Source: JABCYV01 sp963729325 (GTDB taxonomy: Bacteria > Acidobacteriota > Terriglobia > Terriglobales > Acidobacteriaceae). From it: a DNA stretch of 64,000 nt. The stretch spans positions 1 through 64,000 of the forward strand of contig CAVSNS010000033.1 in the NCBI GenBank assembly GCA_963729325.1, in the 5' to 3' direction. Below, one piece after another: positions 17,563 to 26,446 of this stretch. Positions within the stretch are counted from its first letter, which is position 1. Each line of letters opens with the position of its first letter. The notes beneath the pieces were generated by a model that was not told where the DNA came from, ran no database searches, and was given only the letters and a program-made list of their open reading frames with translations. The position numbers and the translations under genes are program-made.

Positions 17563-18843
17563 TTGAAAAGAACTCTCGCATTCGTGCTGGGGTTGTGGTT
17601 TTCGTGTGTCGCGTCCAGTGCCCAAGTCACTGTGGTCAAAGCTGGGAAGCTGATCGATCCCGATGCCGGCACGGTACTGAACGATCAGGTCATTCTTATC
17701 CGCGACAATAAGGTTGAGGCTGTGGGCAAGGGGCTGGCTATCCCAGCCGAGGCGAAGGTCATTGATCTTTCGCGGATGACCGTGCTGCCGGGGCTCATCG
17801 ACTGCCATACTCATGTAGCGGACGGGGCGTCGGACAACGGCGAGCCGCTCTCTCAACTCAAGAAAACGGCATCGCAGGTCGTGCTGGAGTCCATCCCCAA
17901 CGCCCGCACCATGCTGGAATCCGGATTCACCACGGTGCGTGACGTTGGTGTCTATCGAGCACTGAATGATATTGCTCTGCGAGACGCGATCGCGAAGGGA
18001 TATGTCGAAGGACCGCGAATGTTTGTAGCGGGTGCCTACGTTACGATCACGGGTGGCGCAGGTGCGATGACGGGCTTCGCCCCAGACATTCAACTTCCCT
18101 GGGACTTTCATTACGGTGAGGCGAACAGTCCCTGGGAGGTGCGGCAGGTGATCCGTAAGTTGGCTCACGACGGCGTGGATCACATCAAGGTTCTCTCCAG
18201 TGGAGCCGTCCTCACCCATGGCAGTAATCCGAAGTCGCAAGAGTTCACACCGGAGGAATTACAGGCGGCGGTAGACGAGGCCAGCCACTTCGGCTTACGC
18301 GTGGAGTCGCACGCGCACTCGGCCGAAGGCATCAAGAATGCGATCCGGGCGGGAGTGGCGTCGGTTGAGCACGCGACCATGATTGACGACGAAGGCATCG
18401 CCCTGGCGAAGGCGAAGGGCACTTACTTGGACATGGACATCTACGACGAAGAATGCATTCAGGAGGCGGGAAGGAAAGGGAATATTCCAAAGGATTTCTT
18501 GCAGCACGATGCTGAGTTGGGGCAAATCCAACGAGACAATTTCCGAAAAGCTGTCAAGGCGGGAGTAAAGATGTCATTTGGGACGGATGCGGGAGTTTGT
18601 CCGTACGATCGCAGCGTCAGGCAGTTCGCGTTGATGGTGAAATATGGGATGACTCCCATGCAGGCGATTCAGGCAGCGACTACCTCAGCCGCGGACCTGC
18701 TGGGCCATTCAGATGTAGTCGGATCAATCAAGCCGGGCAGGTACGCCGATGTGATTGCCGTTTCTGGGGATCCTCTGCAAGACATCAGCGTGCTGGAGCA
18801 CGTGCAGTTCGTGATGAAGGATGGGAAGGTGTACAAGCAGTAG
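17563..18843 (+). CDS. Exported metal-dependent amidohydrolase (imidazolonepropionase/Xaa-Pro dipeptidase-like)
   Basis: 426 residues with a signal peptide (LAFVLGLWFSCVASSAQ), then an amidohydrolase TIM barrel: His82 and His84 in LIDCHTHVAD, Lys in DHIKVLSSGAV, His in ESHAHSAEG, His in VEHATMI and Asp in SFGTDAGV, and the C-terminal beta sandwich strand GRYADVIAVSGDPL. This is a binuclear zinc hydrolase of the Sgx9260/prolidase-like periplasmic subgroup acting on cyclic amides or dipeptides; the substrate is not predictable. The start is TTG 17563 with GAGGTGAGG just upstream (17551-17559). Converges with the CocE-like gene across a repeat-containing gap. Confidence 0.9.
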   Translation: MKRTLAFVLGLWFSCVASSAQVTVVKAGKLIDPDAGTVLNDQVILIRDNKVEAVGKGLAIPAEAKVIDLSRMTVLPGLIDCHTHVADGASDNGEPLSQLKKTASQVVLESIPNARTMLESGFTTVRDVGVYRALNDIALRDAIAKGYVEGPRMFVAGAYVTITGGAGAMTGFAPDIQLPWDFHYGEANSPWEVRQVIRKLAHDGVDHIKVLSSGAVLTHGSNPKSQEFTPEELQAAVDEASHFGLRVESHAHSAEGIKNAIRAGVASVEHATMIDDEGIALAKAKGTYLDMDIYDEECIQEAGRKGNIPKDFLQHDAELGQIQRDNFRKAVKAGVKMSFGTDAGVCPYDRSVRQFALMVKYGMTPMQAIQAATTSAADLLGHSDVVGSIKPGRYADVIAVSGDPLQDISVLEHVQFVMKDGKVYKQ

Positions 18844-18860
18844 ATTACATTCTGCCCCAT

Positions 18861-19005
18861 GTCATCCTGAGCGGAGCGAGGCGTTTCGCTGGCGAAACGT
18901 CTCGTGCAGTCGAAGGACCTATGAGCTGGTGGCTGTGGAATGGTAGGGATCCCTCGACTTGCTCTCACCGCGCAAACGCGCGCTCGAGACGTCGCTCGGG
19001 ATGAC
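18861..19005. repeat. Inverted pair of GTCATCCTGAGC-type intergenic repeats
   Basis: Unit one, 18861-18920, begins GTCATCCTGAGC, carries an internal hairpin GCGTTTCGC/GGCGAAACG and ends GTCGAAGGACCT. Unit two, 18946-19005, is the same type in reverse, beginning with CCCTCGACTTGC and ending GCTCGGGATGAC. Together they form a 145-base element with terminal inverted repeats, lying between two convergent genes. Related units are at 24906-24963 (inside rsmH) and 62966-63005. This is a REP/MITE-like family common in such genomes. Confidence 0.75.
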
Positions 19006-19021
19006 ATCCTGCAGTTTGTAA

Positions 19022-21070
19022 TTATTGATGATCTCTGGGAATCGTTTCCTGCCAGGTTTTCTGCTTGACCATCTCACCGTTCTTCAGCAACTCACGAGTG
19101 TACTTGTAGTAGAAATTCTTCTGGTCGGTGGTCACCGACAGATGCCCTCGCCATCTGAGTTCGCGTCCTTTTAGTGCGAAGATGCTCTCCGCCTCGCCAT
19201 GGACTGAGCACAGGTCAGGGTGAGAATCGTCGGCATCATAAGTCAGGTTCTCGTAGTCGATCTCTTTCCCCCAAGGATATTCAGTTTCGGCTTTTCCCTT
19301 CCAGCGGACTGTGGCCTTCTGATGGGACTCATCACGTTCGACGGTCCATTCACCGGGCCAAGGGTAGCCAATGCTTTTGATGTCCTTGCGCTCTTCGGAA
19401 GGTTCTGGCCGCGCAAACGTAGGAACTGAGGCACCTTGTACCGGCACGACCGGTAGAACCAGCCGTGAGCTCTTCGCTCCACCGAGTTCCAGTGAGGTTG
19501 TCATTGAGTAGGGCGTGGGCAACATCATCGGCCACAATGCATTCGAAATGGCTAGGCGAATACGATGGCCTTTTGGGAAAACCCATGACGTCAAGTGCAT
19601 TGTGATTTCGAGCGCATAAGTTTTGCCAGGCTGGAGATCGCGCGGCTCGCTCATGGATTCTCGTTGTGCACCGTTCAGTCCGGCACCTGTGATCTGAGTA
19701 ACCGTTCCGTCAGACGCTACATCGGAGAGGCGCGCGAACCAGTCTGCCAAGGGCGCAGTGGCGGACGCTTGCAGCAGAGCCGTCGGATCCCCAAGGATCG
19801 CAACCTCTTCTTTTAGCGGCGCCGAATCGTAGACAAGACTGAAAGCATCCACCGGACGCGGATCGCCGAGCAGTTCGCCCCACCAGAATCCGGACTCAAC
19901 TCCAACCGAAGGAATGTACTTCAATTGATGAAAGCCCGACTCTCCAGGCGAGTCCGCGAGCGTGTGGTTGTGTTGCAGAAACAAAGTTGTATTCTGCATA
20001 TTTTTCGGCGGCCAACCGTCTTCGCGCCGCCATTCTCCGGGCACGTTCTCCAGATTGGGGTCGGGCGGATGCCAGTGTTGCATGTAAATAATCAGCCGCG
20101 GGATCCTGCAGAACTCCGGTGTCTCGGCCTTTCAGCCAGTAATCCCACCAGCGGACCGCTTGATCGCGCCACTCGATCTGGGGGCCGGGCACGGCGTCAT
20201 GCGGGAAACGTATGGTTCCATGGTCCGATGATGGCTTTTATCGGAGCCTTCGTCTGTTCGAGCATCGCCGGGATGCTGTCGCGATAGCCATCGAGCAAGC
20301 CGCCAATCAGAAAGCAAGGCACTTTGATTTCACTGAGCGGGCGAACCGGGCTGCGCCAGAACGGCCCGTCGTGCTGATGTTTCAGGTAAAGCAGCGACCA
20401 AGGTGGGGCATCGAAGCGCGGGCCTAAAACTCTTTCGTCGAGGGTGTAATCGGGAGCGCCAGTCATGCCCGGAGCCATGTCCATGTTCAGCTCGAACTCA
20501 TCGATGTGTGCCATGCCATCGATGTAGTGAACGTCGTCGTGAAACAGCTCCGCCGTCGCGTCGACCGCGAGAACTGCCTTCAACTCTGGCGGATTCCGCA
20601 TGGCCAGCTGCAGAGAATTGAATCCGCTCCACGAGATGCCCATCATCCCCACATTGCCGTTCGACCAGGACTGATGGGCGAGCCAGGTAAGTATTTGCAA
20701 ACCGTCAAGCTGTTCCTGTTCAGAGTATTCGCGGTCGGGCGGAACGCCTTCGCTGGAGCCGAAGCCGCGAATATCCACGCGGGCGCAAACGTAGCCGCGG
20801 CGGGCGAAATAGGCATAGAGTCCATAGTCGCGAGTCGCCGTGGCATCATCTTTGCGATAGGGATGATATTCGAGCAGGGCAGGGAATCTCTCGCCTGCCT
20901 TGGCACCATCGGGCATGTAGAGAGTCGCAGCGAGGCGGATCCCATCTTTCATGGGAATCCAGGTGTTCTCCATGCGCACACCGTAAGACGGCGGGCGAAG
21001 GAGGCTGGACGGCGAACGTAGATAGAGTCGCAGCGCTCACCAGAACGAGAACTGCTGCGGATCTGATCAA
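19022..21070 (-). CDS. CocE/NonD-family (X-Pro dipeptidyl-peptidase S15) hydrolase, exported (frameshifted)
   Basis: About 680 residues in four frame segments. TTG at 21070 with GAGGAA upstream opens a signal peptide (RSAAVLVLVSAATLSTFA). The alpha/beta-hydrolase part has WIPMKDGIRLAATLYMP, nucleophile Ser in GMMGISWSGFN, Asp in GGLLDGYRD and His in GPWNHTFP; the C-terminal beta-sandwich (PepX_C) includes GKTYALEITMHLTSWVFPKGHRIRLAIS. Single-base insertions near 20985, 20201 and 20105 separate the segments, while the protein is continuous across them. Family members cleave X-Pro peptides, esters or beta-lactam side chains; the exact substrate is unknown. Confidence 0.85.
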
Positions 21071-21218
21071 AATTCTAAGTTCCTCACTTACCCATTGGTC
21101 GGGAGCAGCGAACCACCGCACACCGATGCAGAAAACGGTATCGGCACAGTCGACCTCAGGAGAATTTTGTGAAAGCAGGGCATTATAGTGCTTGCCAGTT
21201 TTTCGCTGGGCCTAAATG

Positions 21219-21243
21219 AAAAACGGGGAGCTTTCGCTCCCCG
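21219..21243 (-). terminator. Rho-independent terminator of the phosphodiesterase gene
   Basis: Perfect 8-bp stem CGGGGAGC (21224-21231) and GCTCCCCG (21236-21243) with loop TTTC. Read on the minus strand the stem is followed by five T (21223-21219), and it lies 56 bases after the stop of the phosphodiesterase gene. Confidence 0.85.
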
Positions 21244-21298
21244 CTTCAACTGGACTTCATGTCTTACGGAGTGCAACCGCCGCCCACTTATTTTTCGC

Positions 21299-22908
21299 CT
21301 AAAAGGGCAGGCCCGGTAGCAGTTCGGTTCCCTCGACCTTCACTGACCGTAGGCTCTGGGGATCTATGCCTAGCGCATGCAGAAGACTCGGCGCGACCTG
21401 CGAAGTAGCCACTGGAGTCTTCACTACGCTGGGTTTGAATCCCGGGTTCGAAACAATCAGGCCAACGTTGGTGTCGCCAAAGCTGAAACCGCCATGCTCC
21501 GCGTTCTTCGCGGTTGAGGCGGTGTAGGTAGTGCCATACACCGGTTGCACGATGATGTCCGGTGTGCGGCTGTCATTTCGCCGGGTCGTTGAACTTGAGC
21601 AGGAGCTCATTCCCTCCCATTACCTCATCGATGAACAGCGCCCGAGCATGGATGTTCAGATAGTCAGCAACCTGCTGGGTGGCGATGTTCTGGCCCTGCA
21701 ACCAGATCAGCGCGATGTCGTCATCCTGGACGAAGCCGCAAGGGCCAGTGGGGCAGTTGGCGGCGTTGGTGATGGCAATCGCGGCCGGGATTCGTTTTCC
21801 GCATCCGGCAGGCTGCGCAACCAGATCCGCGAAGTGGCCGGGCTTGCGCACCTTCGCCGGGTTGATGGGCGACTGGCCGTGCTTGGCGGTGACGATGAAC
21901 AGAGTGGAGTCATAGATACCTGCGTTCTTGAGTGCCACGATCATGCTGGCGAGAGCCTCGTCGGTCTTCTGCAATCCATAAGCGAGAACGGCGCTCGGAG
22001 TTCCGGACCCGTCCATGTAACCGCCACGCTGCTGGTTCAGCTTCGGGTCCGTATCATCAATGCAGCTGTTGTCGTAGTTGTCTTTCACAAGCTTTTGTCC
22101 CACGCTAACTGCCTGGAAGTTCATGCCGAAGACTTCGGGAATGCCGGGTGCAGATGATCCGTCGTGGCTAAGCCCATTGATCTCGTTGATGATGGCCTGC
22201 ACCTTCTTCTGATCGTTCTCCACGGTGCAAACCACACTGTGGGTGTTGTCGAGTCCGCCGACATTGGTGATTTCAGGCGTGTAGAGATCGTCCACCCCCT
22301 TACCCGAAGGACCGTTCACCAGATCGTAAGCTGGGTGCTTGTCCGCCCATGCAGTGTGTCCGCCAGCAGCCTTCACTACTTCGAAAATGGTGTTGGTTCT
22401 CATCGCGTTGTGCGGGAACATTCGCACACAATTACCGTTCAACAGACGATTCGGCAGCTTGGTTTGATCGATCTATATTCTGGCGAGACATTCTGCGAAT
22501 TGTACACGTCGATGCTCTCGTCAAACACCATGAAGTTCCCAGGGGACCGCCCAGCAGGTCGTGTTGGTCGGATCAAATAAGAGTTCGGTCGTAGCTGACG
22601 TCGTAAAACAATCCGTGGCTAATTGGTGAGCCGCCAGTCACCAGGGCCAAAAGGCCAGGGAAAGAATCCGAGTTCGCCGGCGTGCGTGCGTTGGTGTAGG
22701 TAATGCCACTCCGCGACAGCTCGGCTAGAGCGGACCTGGGGTTGTTGGCGACATAGTTCGCGACGTCGAGAGCGTGTAAGCCGTCAACGCTGATCAGAAG
22801 AACATGTTTCATCCGACCTGATTGGGCATAGAGTGATGGTGCCGAGACCGTGGCGAGCAAAAAGAGACCAATGAAGGCTGAAGCCTTCAGCCTGCCTGCA
22901 ATTGCCAT
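21299..22908 (-). CDS. Exported type I phosphodiesterase/nucleotide pyrophosphatase (alkaline phosphatase superfamily), frameshifted
   Basis: About 530 residues. ATG 22908 follows AGGAGG on the minus strand; the upstream in-frame ATG at 22950 is less likely. A signal peptide (IGLFLLATVSAPSLYAQ) precedes the catalytic core: first metal Asp in HVLLISVDGLHALD, nucleophile Ser/Thr region in PANSDSFPGLLALVTGG, His in FIVTAKHGQSP and His in NAEHGGFSFGDTNVG. It hydrolyses phosphodiesters or phosphomonoesters in the periplasm. The protein is split by indels near 22578, 22550, 22447 and 21578; apart from these the superfamily motifs are complete. Confidence 0.85.
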
Positions 22909-23143
22909 TTGTGTCCTCCTGGGAGAGTTACCTAAAGCGAAGGATTCCACTGTAGTCGTCGGCTTATGACAGGCAGGTTAATGGCAAGTTAATAGTACGT
23001 GAAAAGGCGGTTAAGATTGGATCACGGTTGTGGATTTCTAAGCTCTCGGAGTTGTGCGGTTCGGCGCTTCACAAGGGCCGTCTAGAACCTCAATTAGCGC
23101 AGAGATAGTGCTTAGAGGTCGCCGCGGAACAGAATCCCTCTCT

Positions 23144-23338
23144 ATGGGTACCGGGTTTCAATGCGCCGGGTGCGGTGAGTGGAATGAGACCACCGTGGAT
23201 AAATCGGCTGGTCGCGACCAAACCTACGTCGAGGACTGCCAAGTCTGCTGCAAACCGAATGTGCTCCACGTGTTATGGGACCGGCAACATGCAAGAGGCC
23301 GTTATTACGGCGGAGTTGGAGTAGTAGAGGAGAATTAG
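23144..23338 (+). CDS. CPXCG-type cysteine-rich small protein
   Basis: 64 residues beginning MGTGFQCAGCGEWNETTVD and containing a second pair, VEDCQVCCKPNVLHV, so two CxxC knuckles that should bind one zinc. This matches the small CPXCG/Cys_rich_CPXG family found beside many unrelated genes; its function is not known. The frame is open from 23054 but the earlier part is not family-like, so I start at ATG 23144, although no good ribosome site is seen. Confidence 0.8.
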   Translation: MGTGFQCAGCGEWNETTVDKSAGRDQTYVEDCQVCCKPNVLHVLWDRQHARGRYYGGVGVVEEN

Positions 23339-23378
23339 GGGCGTTATATTGGATGACTGAAAAGGAAGGATAAGCTCG

Positions 23379-23744
23379 ATGGGCACAAGCTACAGTGCGC
23401 CGATCCGAATGGTCGCCCATAACATGGTGACTACCCAGTTCGAGCTCGACGGGTTTCGCGTAGTCCGGACTTTAGGAGTCGTGCGCGGCATAGTGGTCCG
23501 CTCACGCTCCATTTTTGGCACCATCGGAGCCGGCCTGCAGACGATACTCGGCGGCAATATTACTCTGCTTACGAACCTATGCGAGAAAACGCGCGCCGAG
23601 GCCTTTGACTTGATGCTGCAACATGCCGCCGAACTAGGCGGAAATGCTGTTGTGGGTGCCCGCTACGACGCCACCGAAGTCATGCAAGGTGTCACCGAGG
23701 TGCTCGCGTATGGGACCGCAGTTGTCGTCGAGCCCACAAAGTAA
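23379..23744 (+). CDS. YbjQ/UPF0145-family protein
   Basis: 121 residues with the family core FRVVRTLGVVRGIVVRS, then CEKTRAEAFDLMLQHAAELGGNAVVGARYD and VLAYGTAVVVEP. YbjQ proteins form pentamers and were once called heavy-metal-binding; the physiological role is unsettled. Homology begins at about residue 17, so the ATG at 23427 (MVTTQFELDG) could be the real start. A GGAAGGA lies at 23362-23368, which supports the ATG at 23379. It ends 470 bases before mraZ. Confidence 0.85.
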   Translation: MGTSYSAPIRMVAHNMVTTQFELDGFRVVRTLGVVRGIVVRSRSIFGTIGAGLQTILGGNITLLTNLCEKTRAEAFDLMLQHAAELGGNAVVGARYDATEVMQGVTEVLAYGTAVVVEPTK

Positions 23745-23978
23745 GGTCGCTCTACCTGGCTGGTGGCGAGGTGAATAGGTTCTCCAGCGTGCCCTGTTCA
23801 TAGGCCTGGACAGTTCGGAATTTTTTCCACAAGGCGTTCAGCGGCTGAGATGCGGATTTTTCACGGCGGGATACATTCAGTAAACGCAATACGTTGTGGT
23901 CATCTAATGAGTTAGCCACAACTTCTGGTATTTTGTCAGCTTAGCCCTGTAGCCTCCCATCGACCTATAACTTTCCTA

Positions 23979-24032
23979 TTGACAACAAATGGTTTAGGCG
24001 TAGGATGTGGACAAAAGTGGTCTAAAGTGGTC
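23979..24032 (+). promoter_or_regulatory. mraZ promoter with three MraZ-box repeats
   Basis: TTGACA at 23979-23984 and TAGGAT at 24001-24006 with a 16-base spacer form a plausible sigma-70 promoter. Directly downstream are three direct repeats GTGGAC, GTGGTC and GTGGTC starting at 24007, 24017 and 24027, an exact 10-base period. MraZ is known to bind tandem TGG-containing repeats with about 10-base spacing before its own gene, so autoregulation of the dcw cluster is expected. The rest of 23745-23978 shows no gene. Confidence 0.7.
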
Positions 24033-24217
24033 ATTGCGATAGAGGTCGTGGGCAGAAGCGCAACCATGAGAGGCGCCAGTGGATTTTGAAGCTGACACCC
24101 CCAAAAACAGCCCCATCGAACCGAATCCGACCAGCATTTTGGCTGCTTTTACCTCCCTCGTTTTTGTAGCAGCGGTAACTGCCAAGAGATTTTCCGCCCC
24201 GGTAAAGGGCAGAACAA

Positions 24218-24658
24218 ATGTTTCGCGGCAATCACCCAACCCGCGTGGACGAAAAAGGACGGCTCAAGGTCCCCGCGGAATTCAAGCGCGTGATCGACGA
24301 GAAGTACGGCGCGCAATTTTACATCACCAGCTTGGATGGCAAGGTTGCCCAAGTATATCCCTTCGAGGAATGGGAGCGGATCGAGCAGAAGCTGGCCGCG
24401 CTTTCGACGTTCAATCCCACGAAGAAGAAATTCTTGGACCGGGTGAACTACTACGGGCAAGTAGTGGAAATGGATGGCCAGGGGCGGCTGCTGATGCCGC
24501 AGTTACTGCGGGAAGCGGCCCAGATCAAAGGCGAAGTCGCGGTCACGGGCAATCTGACGCATTTGATCGTTCGGAACCTGGAGGCGTACCGCAAGGAGAT
24601 TGAGGAGCAGCCGTTCACGCCTGAGGATGAGAACACGCTCGACGAGCTGGGCATCTAG
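24218..24658 (+). CDS. mraZ: Transcriptional regulator MraZ
   Basis: 146 residues with two SpoVT/AbrB-like repeats: MFRGNHPTRVDEKGRLKVPAEFK at the start and VNYYGQVVEMDGQGRLLMP in the second half. MraZ is a ring-shaped DNA-binding protein that regulates the dcw cluster and is its first gene in most bacteria. Slightly longer than the usual 140-150, with an acidic C-tail (FTPEDENTLDELGI). The stop codon overlaps the GTG of rsmH by one base, so the two are translationally coupled. MraZ boxes lie about 190 bases upstream. Confidence 0.96.
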   Translation: MFRGNHPTRVDEKGRLKVPAEFKRVIDEKYGAQFYITSLDGKVAQVYPFEEWERIEQKLAALSTFNPTKKKFLDRVNYYGQVVEMDGQGRLLMPQLLREAAQIKGEVAVTGNLTHLIVRNLEAYRKEIEEQPFTPEDENTLDELGI

Positions 24659-25650
24659 TGGGCGAGGGTTTAACAGACACCCCCGAGTGGGGTGGGCATG
24701 GCAGTGGCCATGTTCCGGTTCTTTTAAAAGAAGCGATCGACTTTTTAGCCATCAAGCGTGGCGGGACTTATATCGACGCCACGGTCGGCCTGGGCGGGCA
24801 CAGTTTCGAAATCGCAAAACGCCTCGGCGCACCGGGACATTTGATTGGGCTCGATAAAGATCCTGCGGCGCTCGATATCGCGCGGGAAAGGCTGGCAACA
24901 CAAGGCCCCTCGACTTCGCCTTCCGATTCAAGAAGCGAATCGGAAGACGTGGCTCGGGATGACAAAGCGGTGCACAGGGACTGGCCGAAGATCACGCTGA
25001 TTCATGGTTCGTTTGCGGAAATTGCTGAGCGATCCGAGGTGAAATCAGCTGACGGTATTTTGGCCGACCTTGGCGTAAGCAGCCTGCAGCTCGATAACGC
25101 GGCGCGAGGCTTTAGTTTTCAGGCGGAAGGACCGCTCGACATGCGAATGGATCCGCAAGCCGAGCTGACCGCCGAACAAGTGGTAAATCAGGTCGACGAG
25201 GTCACCCTCGCTAATCTGATTTACGAATTCGGTGAGGAAAGGAGGTCGCGGAGAATCGCCAGAGCCATTGTCCGGTCGCGGCCGATACGAACTACTGCGC
25301 AACTTGTGGATGTCGTATCAGCCGCGGCCCGGCCAATGAATCCGGCACAAAGAAGAATTCATCCCGCGACGCGCACTTTCCAGGCACTCCGAATCTTCGT
25401 GAACCATGAACTGGACGATCTGCGGGAGCTGCTGAAAGCGGCTCCACAGGTTCTGAAACCGAGCGGAAGGTTGGTGATTATTAGCTTTCATTCGCTGGAG
25501 GACCGCATCGTCAAAGATGCTCTCCGCGAAGGCGTAAAGCAGGGTCAGTACAGATTGCTGGTCAAGAAGCCAGTGACAGCTGGGAAAGAAGAGATTGATC
25601 GCAACCCGCGGTCGCGCAGCGCGAAGATGCGCGTGGCGGAACGAATTTAG
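24658..25650 (+). CDS. rsmH: 16S rRNA (cytosine1402-N4)-methyltransferase RsmH
   Basis: 330 residues. SAM-binding motif DATVGLGGHSFEIAKRL, GLDKDPAALDIARERLA, the core GILADLGVSSLQLDNAARGFSF, and the C-terminal FVNHELDDLRELL and SFHSLEDRIVK blocks. It methylates C1402 of 16S rRNA at the ribosomal P site. Residues about 83-103 (ATQGPSTSPSDSRSESEDVA) are an extra low-complexity loop encoded by an intergenic-type repeat (24906-24963) that lies in frame, between the SAM-binding helix and the ITLIHGSF strand. The gene otherwise is full length and begins with GTG overlapping mraZ. Confidence 0.95.
   Translation: MGEGLTDTPEWGGHGSGHVPVLLKEAIDFLAIKRGGTYIDATVGLGGHSFEIAKRLGAPGHLIGLDKDPAALDIARERLATQGPSTSPSDSRSESEDVARDDKAVHRDWPKITLIHGSFAEIAERSEVKSADGILADLGVSSLQLDNAARGFSFQAEGPLDMRMDPQAELTAEQVVNQVDEVTLANLIYEFGEERRSRRIARAIVRSRPIRTTAQLVDVVSAAARPMNPAQRRIHPATRTFQALRIFVNHELDDLRELLKAAPQVLKPSGRLVIISFHSLEDRIVKDALREGVKQGQYRLLVKKPVTAGKEEIDRNPRSRSAKMRVAERI
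24906..24963 (-). repeat. GTCATCC-type repeat inserted in frame in rsmH
   Basis: Positions 24906-24963 read CCCCTCGACTTCGCC, a hairpin TTCCGATTC/GAATCGGAA, and GGCTCGGGATGAC at the end. This is the same layout as the intergenic unit at 18946-19005, in the same orientation. Here it is part of the rsmH reading frame and adds about 20 residues without a stop. Confidence 0.7.
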
Positions 25651-25668
25651 GATTGAAAGTTTCCGGGA

Positions 25669-25727
25669 CGGCATCGCCTCTCACGTACAAAGGGCGAAAA
25701 TAACGGTTAGCTCCTCTCTCGATGCCG
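25669..25727 (+). other. Possible RNA hairpin between rsmH and the small ORF
   Basis: Arms CGGCATCG (25669-25676) and CGATGCCG (25720-25727) are perfectly complementary across a 43-base loop. The 114-base gap after rsmH has no other structure. It may affect read-through or message stability; a functional role is unproven. Confidence 0.3.
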
Positions 25728-25764
25728 CCCCGGAGAGAGAACCAGAATAAAACGGAGGCTGGCG

Positions 25765-25923
25765 ATGTACACAGGCACACTGATTAACGACCTGACAGCG
25801 GTGGTGGAACGCGCAGAGTGGAACGCTCGGCAGCGGGTTGACACGGCAGAAGTCGAACACTGGCATGTGCTTGCTACATACCAGCTCGGGCCGGCGGAAC
25901 AGAATCTACTCGGGGTGGCATAA
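25765..25923 (+). CDS. Small dcw-cluster protein, 52 residues, unknown function
   Basis: ATG at 25765 preceded by CGGAGG (25753-25758) opens 52 codons ending TAA 25921-25923; the ftsL ATG begins on the very next base, so the two are coupled. The protein MYTGTLINDLTAVVERAEWN continues with a basic/acidic helix and ends YQLGPAEQNLLGVA. It is soluble, probably all-helical, with no motif I recognise. Between rsmH and ftsL other bacteria usually have nothing, so this may be a lineage-specific division or ribosome-linked factor. A real gene is supported by the strong ribosome site and tight spacing. Confidence 0.65.
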   Translation: MYTGTLINDLTAVVERAEWNARQRVDTAEVEHWHVLATYQLGPAEQNLLGVA

Positions 25924-26385
25924 ATGGCCGCGGCAGCCAAGGCGATTCCGGGTGCAACTTCAGGTAATCGGCGCGCGCAGGGCGGGCGGCGGATACCGGA
26001 AGTCTACTTCACCAAACCCATCGACAACTCGCGCCTGGTGAAAGTTGAAGATGCCGGACGTAGCCGGGAAATGAGGCACTTCAGCATCGCCCTGTGCTGC
26101 TTATTCCTGCTCGTGATGACGTACGCATGGCAACATTTCAAAGCCATCGAATACGGCTACAAGATCGAGTCGCTGAAAACGCAACGCGACGGGTTGGCCG
26201 AAATGAATCGTGCTTTGCGGCTGGAAGAAGCTTCATTGCGCGACCCAGAGCGAATTGACACGTTGGCGCGACGGCTCGGTCTGCAGTCGCCACAAGCAGG
26301 GCAGGTGATCCGCATGGATTCGGACTTGCCGGATGCGAATGCTTCGGTATTGGCTAGCGTCGTCTCAGTAATTTCAGTGCGCTGA
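25924..26385 (+). CDS. ftsL: FtsL-like cell-division protein
   Basis: 153 residues of FtsL design: a basic cytoplasmic N-terminus, one transmembrane segment (FSIALCCLFLLVMTYAW, about residues 58-74), then a periplasmic coiled coil (YGYKIESLKTQRDGLAEMNRAL, followed by LRLEEASLRDPERIDTLA) and the RRLGLQSPQAGQVIRM end typical of FtsL/septum-initiator proteins. It would join FtsB/FtsQ in the divisome and activate FtsWI. FtsL is weakly conserved, so the name rests on position (between rsmH and ftsI) and topology. A longer N-terminus than the E. coli protein. Confidence 0.85.
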   Translation: MAAAAKAIPGATSGNRRAQGGRRIPEVYFTKPIDNSRLVKVEDAGRSREMRHFSIALCCLFLLVMTYAWQHFKAIEYGYKIESLKTQRDGLAEMNRALRLEEASLRDPERIDTLARRLGLQSPQAGQVIRMDSDLPDANASVLASVVSVISVR

Positions 26386-26446
26386 GAAAATCATGAGCAG
26401 GGCGGTTTTTCGTCCGGCCAAGTAAGACTCAGCAGTTCACTCCGGA

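Noticed and set aside
22876..22892. GGCTGAAGCCTTCAGCC palindrome in the phosphodiesterase signal peptide
   Set aside because: Resembles intergenic repeats but encodes the expected signal-peptide residues and lacks the rest of the repeat unit.
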